This document shows, piece by piece, positions 25,490-33,087 of a DNA stretch of 33,087 nucleotides (within the stretch, counting starts at the first letter, position 1; each line of letters starts with the position of its first letter). The position numbers and the translations under genes were made by a program. The notes below the pieces were generated by a model. It was not told where the DNA came from. It saw only the letters and a list, made by a program, of their open reading frames with translations, and ran no database searches. Source of the DNA: JAAYZX01 sp040770645 (GTDB lineage Bacteria > Actinomycetota > Thermoleophilia > RBG-16-64-13); contig JAXGIS010000017.1 of NCBI GenBank assembly GCA_040770645.1, forward strand, positions 1 through 33,087, read 5' to 3'.

Positions 25490-26127
25490 CACCCTTTCCC
25501 TACAACGAGATCGTCCTCGAGCACTTCCGCAATCCCCGCAATGTGGGCAAGATGGAGAATCCCGACGGTAAGGCCACCGAGGGCAGTCCCGCCTGCGGCG
25601 ACATGGTGGCCGTCTACCTGAAGGTGAACGAAGAGACCAAGGTCATCGAAGACATCAAGTTCGAGTCGTACGGGTGCGCGTCAAACATAGCCACGGGCTC
25701 CATCATCACGGAGCTGGCCAAGGGCAAGACACTGGAGGAGGCCAAGAAGATCACGTGGAAGGAGGCCTCGGAGGCCCTGGGCGGCCTGCCGGCGCTCAAG
25801 GCGCACTGCTCGGTGCTGGCGGTGGAGGGGCTTCGTTCTGCGGTGCGCGATTACGAAGAGCGCCACGGTTTGGTCACCGAGCGCGTGCCCACCACGCTGG
25901 AGACGCTACGTAAGCGGCTCAAGCACGTCATGAATCCGCTCTGTGGGCTCGATGTGGTGCGCACCGACCTGGTGAAGTCGCTCTCGCTGGAGGACGGGGT
26001 AGTGAAGGTGGAGATCGCCCTTCCCGAGAGCCATCAGTTCGCGGCGGTGGTGAAGGAGGACATCAAGGACAAGATCGAACCCCTGTGGGATGTTAAGGAT
26101 GTAGTTGTTGAGTTCGTGGGCGAGTGA
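25486..26127 (+). CDS. iscU: IscU-like Fe-S scaffold fused to a DUF59/MIP18-like domain
   Basis: 213 aa. Residues 1-125 are an IscU domain with all three scaffold cysteines and the Asp: SPACGDMVAV, SYGCASNIATGS and KAHCSVLAVEG, plus the N-terminal HFRNPRNVGKMENPDG. Residues about 140-213 (LRKRLKHVMNPLCGLDVV, VVKVEIALPESHQF, VKDVVVEFV) match the DUF59/MIP18 fold found in SufT/PaaD-type Fe-S maturation proteins. They lack the usual Cys-Pro of that family and have a Cys in LCGLD. The fusion joins cluster assembly with a maturation or transfer module. It is translationally coupled to the lysine-less IscS-like gene. Confidence 0.88.
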   Translation: MTPFPYNEIVLEHFRNPRNVGKMENPDGKATEGSPACGDMVAVYLKVNEETKVIEDIKFESYGCASNIATGSIITELAKGKTLEEAKKITWKEASEALGGLPALKAHCSVLAVEGLRSAVRDYEERHGLVTERVPTTLETLRKRLKHVMNPLCGLDVVRTDLVKSLSLEDGVVKVEIALPESHQFAAVVKEDIKDKIEPLWDVKDVVVEFVGE

Positions 26128-26150
26128 CACCCACCCACGAAGCGGGTGTC
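26126..26150 (+). terminator. Small hairpin at the end of the sulfur-transfer operon
   Basis: GACACCC (26126-26132) pairs with GGGTGTC (26144-26150), 7 bp with an 11-base loop. The left arm starts inside the iscU stop codon. No T tract follows, so attenuation or weak termination is possible. The next gene begins 30 bases later. Confidence 0.35.
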
Positions 26151-26179
26151 GGGGAATTGCTTCTGTAGGGAGGACACTC

Positions 26180-26713
26180 ATGGCCGACGAATCTCACGGA
26201 CCTCCGCCTGTGCCGGTAGGCGGGTCGGCGCCGCCTCCGCCGCCGGAATCCGCGACCTGGGCGGGCGGACCTGGGCCGACCGGGCCCGGTGCTTCAGTGA
26301 CCCCGCCGGCGGAGCCGCCGGGGGGTGCAGCCGCCACTCAACCTCCGGAGCCGCCTATGCAGCCGCCCCTCCCAGAGGCGAGACCGGAGGGGGCGCGTGG
26401 GGGGCTGGTGGCCGGTGTGATCCTCATCATTCTGGGCATTGTGTTTCTGGGCCAGGTCTGGGGATGGTTCACGTTGGACAATTGGTGGGCCCTGTTCATC
26501 TTCATACCGGCGGCCTTTGCGTTCGCGTCGGCACGGGGGGCCTATCGGCGCCGCGGCGGTTTCAGCCGTGAAGCGGCCGGATCGCTCACCGGCGGTCTGG
26601 TCCTCAGCTTCGTGGCTCTTATGCTGTTGTTCGACTGGGATTGGGGCCTACTCTGGCCCGTTTTCCTGGTGCTGGCGGGATTGGGGATGCTGCTCGGGTG
26701 GAGGAGCCATTAG
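26180..26713 (+). CDS. Small membrane protein with Pro-rich N-terminus
   Basis: 177 aa. Residues 1-72 are Pro/Gly/Ala-rich and probably unstructured in the cytosol. About four hydrophobic helices follow: GLVAGVILIILGIVFLGQVW, WWALFIFIPAAFAFASA, SLTGGLVLSFVALMLLF and LWPVFLVLAGLGMLLG. This helical arrangement, with aromatic WxWF and WDWG turns, resembles the transmembrane part of LiaF/LiaI-like or DUF5668 proteins, which are often linked to envelope-stress systems. ATG 26180 follows AGGGAGG. The gene precedes an S-layer protein; no regulator gene is present, so function is unknown. Confidence 0.75.
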   Translation: MADESHGPPPVPVGGSAPPPPPESATWAGGPGPTGPGASVTPPAEPPGGAAATQPPEPPMQPPLPEARPEGARGGLVAGVILIILGIVFLGQVWGWFTLDNWWALFIFIPAAFAFASARGAYRRRGGFSREAAGSLTGGLVLSFVALMLLFDWDWGLLWPVFLVLAGLGMLLGWRSH

Positions 26714-26722
26714 CTCATGACT

Positions 26723-26765
26723 CCGGTCGGGGCGAAACCGATCCGGTTCCGTGTCGGGCGACCGG
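26723..26765 (+). promoter_or_regulatory. Nested inverted repeats upstream of the SLH protein gene
   Basis: CCGGTCG (26723-26729) pairs with CGACCGG (26759-26765). Inside it AACCG (26736-26740) pairs with CGGTT (26744-26748) around an ATC loop. The two-level structure follows the membrane-protein stop by about 10 bases and precedes the SLH-protein start by about 130 bases. It could be a terminator or a structured leader; no known riboswitch class was recognised. Confidence 0.35.
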
Positions 26766-26897
26766 CAGCGCATGGCCGTAGGCGGATCACGCGCGCGGTG
26801 AGCCCGGGAAGCCCCGGAGCCCACGGAAGGGATGGGACGTATAGTGGAGAATCACGCCAGAGAGGAGAAAGATCACAGTGAGGGAGGTGGGAGAAGC

Positions 26898-28952
26898 ATG
26901 GCATGCCTGATTCGTTTGGCGTGCGCGGTACGAAGCTCGGCAAAGCCGCTTGCTGTTGTCTTGGTGCTGGGCATGTTGCTGGTGATGATCTGTCCGGGGA
27001 TTGCCTACGGAGCGAACATCTGGAAAGACATCTCCGATGCGCAGTGGCAGGACACGTACCGGGTGTCTGCTCAGGACGCTCATCGAGTGGCGCAGGGGTA
27101 CGCGGACGGGACTTTCCGCCCCAACCAACCGGTGACCAGGGGCCAGTTCGCCAAGATGGCGGTGGACGGCCTAGGCGTACCGACTTTCGATCCTGCCAAG
27201 CCCACGTTTCCCGATGTCCCTCGCGGCAGCACCTTCTACTCTTTTGTTGAGGGAGCACACAAGGCAGGTATCATCTCGGGCTTCACCGACGGCTACTTCC
27301 GGCCCGATACCAATCTCACCCGTCAGCAGGGGTATTCCATTCTCGGCAAGTACCTGTCGGGGGTCGAACTCCAAGCTACTGGGATCATCAAAGACGGGGC
27401 CAACACCTACAGTTCACTGCAGGCCTGGTACAACGGGGTGGGATCGGCCAATCTCAACGGTTACGCCGACGCCAATCAGATCGATACCGTCCACAAGCCC
27501 GCCACGGCGTACCTCATTCATATGGGAGTGGTTCTGGGGTCGCCGTCCGGAGGCTTGTGGTATCTGAGCCCGCAGGCGCAACTCAACCGGGCACCCGCGG
27601 TGGCCATGATTCTACGTACCGAGGCCAAGGTGCTCGAGTTGGCCAAGCCGTCGATCACGGCGCTGGCTCCTACGGGCGGTCCGCTGGCCGGCGGCAATAC
27701 CGTGGGCATCACCGGGAAGGGATTCGTGGGGGTGACGGCGGTCAAGTTCGGTACTGTCGCCGCTACCTATACGGTGGACAACGGCACCCATATCACGGCT
27801 GTGGCCCCGCCTTCGACTGTGGCGGGCACGGTAACGGTATCGGTGACCACCCAGGGTGGGACTTCGGCGGACACCGAAGCCGACAACTACACATACTTCG
27901 TGGGTCCCACCATCACCAGCGTGAGCCCCGCCATTGGCTCGGTGAACGGGGGAACGATGGTGCTGATCACAGGCACCAACCTCGCCAATATCGCCACGGT
28001 GACTTTTGGAGGGGTGCCCGCTACATACATGGTGAGTGGGCCCAATCAGATCACAGCTCAGTCACCGCCTCATCCGGCCGGTGTGGTGGATATTCGAGTC
28101 ACCACTCCCGGAGGCGCGAACCCCAATACCGAGGCCGATGACTTCACGTACGTAGATGCGCCTACGCTGTTGTCTGTGGATCCTTCCACGGGCCTCACCA
28201 GTGGCGGGAACAACGTGGTCATCCGCGGAACCAACTTCGTGGGTGTGAGCGGGGTCTCTTTCGGCGGAACGGCTGCAACCTTCACGGTGGACAGTTCCAC
28301 CCAGATCACGGCTACGGCTCCTGCGCACGCCGCGGGGGAGGCGATCGTGCGGGTGGCTGCCGGAGGCGGGACTACCGGTCTATCTGATCCCGGTGCGGCG
28401 TACACTTATGTGGCTGCGCCGACCATCACGAAGATCGTGTTGCCGGCGGGGCCCATTGACGGCGGCAATGTGGTCAACATCGTCGGCAATAACTTGGCAG
28501 CGGTGAATATGGTGGCCTTTGGCGATCGTACGGTCGCTCCCACAACGGCGACCGACACCACTGTGACCGTGACAGTGCCTGCTCTTCTGGGATTGCCCCA
28601 AGACCAGTCGGTCTCGGTGACGCTCTACGTGCCGCTCGGAAAGGTGGCGTTTGCGGATGCCTATCAGTATCTGCTCCCGCCGGTCTTCCGGGCCGTTGAT
28701 CCGGTGGTGCCCGTAGTGGGGAGACCGGCCGGAGATGAACAGGTCGTCCTTCACGGCTTCCACTTCTTCCACGCCAGCGAAGTCATCTTTGGCGCCACCT
28801 CCGTGACGGATTTGTTGGTGTCTGCCGATGGGCGGACGATTACATTGCGGACGCCGGCACATGGTGAGGGCAAGGTCAACTTGACCGTGAAGACGCCCGG
28901 TGGCGAGATCACTCTCCCCGACGGGTTCGAATACGTCTTACCGTCTATCTAG
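26898..28952 (+). CDS. S-layer homology (SLH) and IPT/TIG-repeat surface protein
   Basis: 684 aa, secreted. Residues 1-38 are a signal peptide with core AVVLVLGMLLVMICPG and a likely cut after AYG. Two clear SLH motifs and one divergent SLH region follow over about residues 40-230 (GYADGTFRPNQPVTRGQFAK, GFTDGYFRPDTNLTRQQGYS). These bind cell-wall polymers. About five IPT/TIG immunoglobulin-like repeats run from residue 250 to the end, each opening with a P-x-I-x-x-x-x-P-x-x-G-P/S-x-x-G-G pattern (e.g. ITALAPTGGPLAGGN) and closing in YTY/FTY/FEYV. ATG 26898 follows AGGGAGG; ATG 26832 is possible but would precede the signal peptide awkwardly. Probably a wall-anchored surface or adhesion protein. 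Confidence 0.9.
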   Translation: MACLIRLACAVRSSAKPLAVVLVLGMLLVMICPGIAYGANIWKDISDAQWQDTYRVSAQDAHRVAQGYADGTFRPNQPVTRGQFAKMAVDGLGVPTFDPAKPTFPDVPRGSTFYSFVEGAHKAGIISGFTDGYFRPDTNLTRQQGYSILGKYLSGVELQATGIIKDGANTYSSLQAWYNGVGSANLNGYADANQIDTVHKPATAYLIHMGVVLGSPSGGLWYLSPQAQLNRAPAVAMILRTEAKVLELAKPSITALAPTGGPLAGGNTVGITGKGFVGVTAVKFGTVAATYTVDNGTHITAVAPPSTVAGTVTVSVTTQGGTSADTEADNYTYFVGPTITSVSPAIGSVNGGTMVLITGTNLANIATVTFGGVPATYMVSGPNQITAQSPPHPAGVVDIRVTTPGGANPNTEADDFTYVDAPTLLSVDPSTGLTSGGNNVVIRGTNFVGVSGVSFGGTAATFTVDSSTQITATAPAHAAGEAIVRVAAGGGTTGLSDPGAAYTYVAAPTITKIVLPAGPIDGGNVVNIVGNNLAAVNMVAFGDRTVAPTTATDTTVTVTVPALLGLPQDQSVSVTLYVPLGKVAFADAYQYLLPPVFRAVDPVVPVVGRPAGDEQVVLHGFHFFHASEVIFGATSVTDLLVSADGRTITLRTPAHGEGKVNLTVKTPGGEITLPDGFEYVLPSI

Positions 28953-28986
28953 CTATCGAGCTTTGTATCCGGCCCAGCGGGTCGTG

Positions 28987-29024
28987 GGCGGCCCCTCGGG
29001 AACCGAGGGGGCCGCCGCTCTTTT
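28987..29024 (+). terminator. Rho-independent terminator after the SLH gene
   Basis: GGCGGCCCCTCGG pairs with CCGAGGGGGCCGCC (one bulge) around a GAA loop. The tail GCTCTTTTC follows on the plus strand. It begins 35 bases past the stop codon. The opposite-facing DUF255 gene ends about 50 bases further on. Confidence 0.8.
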
Positions 29025-29075
29025 CTGGGGAAACGAGGTTGCTCTGTGTTTCGCCCCTGGAGTGGAGCTCGAGGC

Positions 29076-31153
29076 TTAAGCTTTGGCGCGCAGGATTCTG
29101 CGCAGCTCTGCCTCGTCCTTAACGGGGGCCAGGCATGTGGCCCCCGGCACACCCACGCCAGTGGTGCATCGTCGGCGGGGCTTCGCCCTCGAACAGCGGC
29201 AGAGCGGAAGTCGCCCCCGGTTCTGAGTGCGCGATGATGCGTCCGGGCCTGAGTCCCTCGCGTGCGGTTTGGATGAGGGCTTCGGTACGATCATCTCGGC
29301 TCGGCCCCACCACCACGATCTCCTCAGGCGGTTGCACCATGAGCTCGGCAGCCCATAGCCACTGCCCAAAGCCGAGCGGATATTGATATGGCAGGTCGCC
29401 CAATCCGGCAAGCGCCTTCTCCGCCGCGACCCGGTACTCTTCCACGCCGGTGAGGGCCGCCAAGCGCGCCAGCGCCGTGACGGCCAATGAGCCTCCGGAC
29501 GGGACCGCGTTGTCCTGCAGGTCGCGCGGGCGCACCAGAAGCAGTTCAGATCGTCGGCGGTGTCGTAGAACTCGCCCTGCTCGCCCCGAAACCGCGCCAG
29601 CATGATGTCGGCCAGACTCGTGGCCGCAAGCACCCAGCACTCGGCAAAAGTGGCGTGATATAGACAAACCAGGCCCTCACAGAGCGCGGCGTAGTCTTCG
29701 AGATAACCACCCAAACGGGCCCGGCCTGCCCGCCACGTGCGCAGCAGACGGCCGTCGGGGGCCCGCAGGTTGGTGAGTACGAAGGCGGCGTTCTTCTCGG
29801 CTGCCGCCACGTAGTCGGAACGGCCGAGCACGGCTCCCGCCTCGGCCAGGGCGGACAGCATCAGGCCGTTCCACGAGGCGAGTACTTTATCGTCGCGTGC
29901 GGGTCGCGGCCGTTGGTCACGGGCTTCCAACAAATGCGGCGCGCGTGTGCGAGAGTGGCGTGGTCTTCGGCTGCCGCGGGGTCAGATGCCACATGCAGCA
30001 CACTGCGCCCTTCGAAGTTCCCCTGGTCGTCGACACCATAAACGCGCAGGAAGGTCTGAGCAGCGTCGGGCACGCGATTCGTCTGATCGGTTTGGCTCTC
30101 ACCGAGGGCCAGTCGGATCTCATCCGGCGTCCATACGTAGTACTTGCCCTCTTCGCCTTCGGAGTCCGCATCCTCGGTGCTGTAGAAGCCGCCGGCGGGG
30201 TCGGTCATGTCACGGAGGACGTAATCGAGAGTCTCTTCACAGATTTGGCGGAAATGCGGGTCTCCGGTCAACTGCCAGGCGTGCAGGTAGGCTCGGGCCA
30301 GTTGAGCGTTGTCGTAGAGCATCTTCTCGAAGTGCGGGACCAACCAGGCTTCATCGGTGGAGTAGCGGTGAAAGCCGCCACCGAGGTGGTCGTAGATACC
30401 ACCGCGGGCCATGGCTGTGAGTGCCTCCGCCGCTGCGGCTGCGGCGGCTCCTTCTCCCGTGCGGGCGGCGTGGTGCAACAGGAACTCGATGACCATGGGG
30501 TGAGGGAATTTGGGCGCATCACCCCACCCGCCGTGCAGGCGGTCCCTGCTGGCGACCAGGTCGGCTGCGGCGCGGCCGAGGGTGTCAGGATCCAAGATGA
30601 TGGGCCTGCTGGTCTCCGCCTCGCGTGCATCGCCCTCGGCGGGTGTCGAAGCCGTGGCGCGGCGCAGCCGTTCCGTGGTCTGCGCTGCGTTCTGCAGCAG
30701 AGTCTCCTTCTGCTCTTTCCACATCTGGGCCAAGATCTCCAGCACCTGTGCAAATGACGGCATGCCGTAGCGCGGGGTGGGCGGGAAGTAGGTGCCGCCG
30801 TAGAACGGCTCCCCGGCCGGAGTCAGCCACACGCTCATGGGCCAGCCTCCTCGCCCGGTGAAGGCAACCACGGCCTGCATGTAGATGGAGTCAAGATCGG
30901 GGCGCTCTTCGCGATCCACTTTGATACACACATAGTTGGCGTTCATGAAGGCGGCAACGCCGGGGTCCACGAACGATTCCCGTTCCATGACGTGACACCA
31001 GTGGCAGGCGGCGTAGCCGATACTGAGGAAAATGGGCAGATTCTCAAGCTTTGCGCGTTCCAGCGCCTCGGGCCCCCACGGGTACCAGTCGACGGGGTTG
31101 GCGGCGTGTTGGAGCAGATAAGGGCTGGTCTCTTTAGCCAGGCGATTGGGCAA
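29076..31153 (-). CDS. DUF255 thioredoxin-domain protein (YyaL/SPATA20 family), frameshifted
   Basis: About 690 aa if repaired, the normal family length. Residues 1-170 form a thioredoxin-like domain with the CxxC site AACHWCHVMERESF and GGWPMSVWLTPAGEPFYGG. An (alpha/alpha)6-barrel like that of cellobiose epimerases follows (APKFPHPMVIEFLLHH, DHLGGGFHRYSTD). Frame changes occur near 29938 (one T missing from a TTTT run, ahead of LLEARDQRPRP and KVLASWNGLML), near 29551 (before ELLLVRPRDLQDNAVPSGG) and at one or two sites near 29130-29180 (before LAPVKDEAELRRIL). All conserved blocks survive, so sequence error is as likely as decay. The start is TTG 31153 after AAAAGGGG. Biochemical function of the family is unclear. 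Confidence 0.82.
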
Positions 31154-31344
31154 GCTGTCCCCTTTTCTCGAGGTTTGCCCACATATTCCCTCGGAGAACT
31201 GAAGCTACTCGCCAGGGGACGGCGGCACAGGAGGTTGCTGGGCGGACGTGGCGCGGTCGTTGTGTCGTGGCTTAGATGGGAAACTGGGAGTTCGGTTAGC
31301 ATGTGGCACTGCAGGCAGGAGCGGCGTTCAGGGGGTATGGGCAA

Positions 31345-32789
31345 ATGGTAGACGGAACGGGGCAGGTTCGGGGTCTGCAAACGGCGGGTCAGCAGAGAGG
31401 CCGGCGCTCGTGGGCGGAACCGTGGAAGATCAAGATGGTGGAGCCCATAAGATGCCTAACGCGCGAGGAGAGGGTCGCCGCCATCCGTCGCGCGGGATTC
31501 AATCCCACGCTGCTCAGGAGCGAAGAGGTCTACCTGGACTTCTTCACCGATTCGGGTACCAGCGCTATGAGCGATCGCCAGTGGGGCGGCCTTATGATGG
31601 GCGACGAGGCCTACTGTGGAAGTCGAAACTTCTACCACTTGGAGGAGGCGGTTCGCGAGTACTACGGTTACCGGTACGTGGTCCCCACCCATCAGGGACG
31701 CGGCGCGGAACACCTTCTCTCGCAGATGAGCATAAAGCCCGGTGATTCGGTTCCCGGAAACATGTACTTCACCACCACCCGCCTACACCAGGAATTGGCC
31801 GGGGTACCTTCGTGGATGTCATTATCGACGAGGCTCATGATCCCCAGAACCGGCATCCTTTCAAAGGCAATGTGGACCTGGAGAAGCTGCAGCGGTTGAT
31901 CGACGAGGTGGGGCCCGAGAGAATCCCCTACGTGTGCGTGGCGGGCACGGTCAACATGGCCGGAGGGCAGCCCATCTCCATGGCCAACATGCGCGCCGTG
32001 CGGGAGTTGACCTCGCGTTACGGTATTCGCATCTTTCTAGACGCCACCCGTCTGGCCGAGAACGCCTACTTCATCCAACAACGCGAGCCCGGGTACGCGG
32101 CCGTCTCCCTCGCCGACATCAACCGCGAGTTCTGCTCATACTCCGACGGGTGCACCATGAGTGCCAAGAAGGATTCGCTCGTCAACATCGGCGGATGGCT
32201 GGCCGTCAACGATGATGTCCTCTACGAGGAGGCGTGCAGCCTGGTCATTGTCTATGAAGGGTTGCACACCTATGGGGGCATGACCGGCCGCGATATGGAA
32301 GCCATGACCATCGGTATAGGGGAGAGCTTCGACGAACGGCATCAAGCGGCGCGTGTGGGACAGGTGGAGTACTTGGGAGGGCTCATGCTGGACTGGGGTA
32401 TTCCTATCGTGGAGCCGGTGGGGAGCCATGCCGTGTTTCTTGACGCCAAGCGCTTCTACCCCCAAGTGCCCAAAGAGGAGTTTCCCGCTCAGACTCTGGC
32501 CGTCAATCTCTACCTGGAAGGTGGTATTCGCTCCGTGGAGCGCGGGGCGGTCTCGGCGGGGCGTGACTCCAAAACCGGCGAGATGCGCTACCCCAGACTG
32601 GAGTTGGTGAGATTGGCGATTCCCCGGCGCGCTTACACGCAGTCGCATATGGACGTGACGGCGGAGACCATTCTGGATCTGTTCCAAGCGTGCGGGAGTC
32701 AGGAGCGTGGGCTGCGCATGACATACGAGCCCAAGCACCTGTGGATGTTCCACGCCCGCTTTGAGCCGTGTTGGGAGTTCGTCGGCTAG
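31345..32789 (+). CDS. Tyrosine phenol-lyase/tryptophanase family beta-eliminating lyase (one frameshift)
   Basis: PLP lyase of the TPL/TnaA family, about 481 aa, releasing pyruvate, ammonia and an aromatic leaving group. Frame 1 carries AEPWKIK, DSGTSAMSDRQWGGLMMGDE, PTHQGRGAEHLLSQ and NMYFTTTRLHQELAG. One G missing from the GGGG before TACC (about 31801-31804) shifts homology to frame 3: VDVIIDEAHDPQ, the PLP Lys in DGCTMSAKKDSLVNIGGW and EPVGSHAVFLDAKRF. The C-terminal AIPRRAYTQSHMDV has the second Arg that TPL uses to distinguish tyrosine; TnaA has Ala there. TPL is favoured but not proven. ATG 31345 is the best available start, with GGGGG upstream. The stop overlaps the convergent HAD gene stop. 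Confidence 0.85.
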
Positions 32790-33087
32790 GAGCGGGCGCC
32801 GGGGGCGATTGCGGCTATCAGTTCGGGGGTGATACGGCGGATGTCGTCGACGACGAAATCCGCCAGCGCTCGGTTATCTTCAGCGGCCGCGGGATGGGGG
32901 GGCGGCACGGCGATAGCCCACAAACCGGCGGCTTTGGCGGCACGAAGTCCGTCGGGGGCGTCTTCTATGGCCACGCTGTTCACAGCCTCCACACCCAAGC
33001 GGCTACAAGCTTCAATATATACTTGAGGGTCAGGTTTACCTTTGGGGACTTCGTCGGCAGACACCGTGACGTCGAAGCAGGGGCTCA
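32786..33087 (-). CDS. HAD-superfamily hydrolase, 3' part (truncated by window edge)
   Basis: C-terminal about 100 residues of a phosphoglycolate-phosphatase/beta-phosphoglucomutase-like HAD enzyme. The motif III Lys is in KGKPDPQVYIEA and motif IV Asp is in VAIEDAPDGLRAAKAAGL. The frame stays open through the window edge (SPCFDVTVSADEVPKGKPD), so the N-terminus with the nucleophilic Asp lies outside. The stop codon overlaps the convergent lyase stop by two bases. The substrate cannot be inferred. Confidence 0.88.
   Translation of the reverse strand, partial: SPCFDVTVSADEVPKGKPDPQVYIEACSRLGVEAVNSVAIEDAPDGLRAAKAAGLWAIAVPPPHPAAAEDNRALADFVVDDIRRITPELIAAIAPGARS

Noticed and set aside
24494..25492. 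Long minus-strand open frame opposite the cysteine-desulfurase-like gene
   Set aside because: It is antisense to a well-supported protein and shows no family motif.
1..33087. tRNA, rRNA, CRISPR arrays, insertion sequences or phage genes
   Set aside because: None was recognisable by eye: no regular repeat-spacer pattern, no transposase or integrase motif and no tRNA cloverleaf. A tRNAscan/Infernal run would be needed to exclude small RNAs.

Overview
This is a GC-rich bacterial window (roughly 60% by eye) with short intergenic gaps and many 4-base ATGA stop/start overlaps. No rRNA, tRNA, CRISPR array or insertion sequence was seen. An SLH-domain surface protein, a Thr-rich lipoprotein spacer, Liv-type transporters and strong TTGACA promoters suggest a Gram-positive-type lineage such as Actinomycetota or a GC-rich Bacillota. 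The phylum is not proven. A UGA-containing msrA with a bacterial SECIS-like hairpin indicates an organism that inserts selenocysteine. A sulfur-relay cluster with a lysine-less cysteine desulfurase, a tryptophanase-family lyase and a molybdenum hydroxylase would fit an anaerobe or facultative anaerobe.

Layout. (1) 48-4296, plus strand: aldo/keto reductase, ornithine-cyclodeaminase-family protein, threonine-dehydratase-like PLP enzyme and threonine synthase, a tight amino-acid operon. (2) 4321-5785, minus strand: pfkB and an unknown 148-aa protein. (3) 6029-9965, plus strand: FGGY sugar kinase, 2-hydroxyacid dehydrogenase, SCP2-like protein and class II aldolase. This looks like a sugar or polyol catabolic set, but the first three genes are broken by many small indels. 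(4) 10086-10883: msrA encoding a probable selenoprotein. (5) 10937-22954, minus strand: in transcription order, an HTH-TrpD-like fusion, molybdenum-hydroxylase FAD subunit, fused 2Fe-2S/Moco subunit, split-off Moco C-terminal half, livH, livM, livG, livF and livK, then a terminator and an acyl-CoA synthetase. This could be an uptake, hydroxylation and CoA-activation route for an aromatic or heterocyclic compound. (6) 23373-26127, plus strand: tusA, dsrE2, lysine-less iscS-like and iscU-DUF59, a sulfur-transfer and Fe-S assembly operon. (7) 26180-28952: a small membrane protein and an SLH/IPT surface protein. (8) 29076-33087: a DUF255 thioredoxin-domain protein (frameshifted), a tyrosine phenol-lyase/tryptophanase (one frameshift) and the 3' part of a HAD hydrolase.

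The most interesting points are the selenocysteine MsrA with its SECIS-like hairpin and the tusA-dsrE2-iscS(no Lys)-iscU/DUF59 cluster. Frameshifts occur in eight genes. Several lie in homopolymers with the protein motifs intact in the neighbouring frames, so assembly or sequencing errors are a serious possibility. 'Broken' calls should be read with that in mind.
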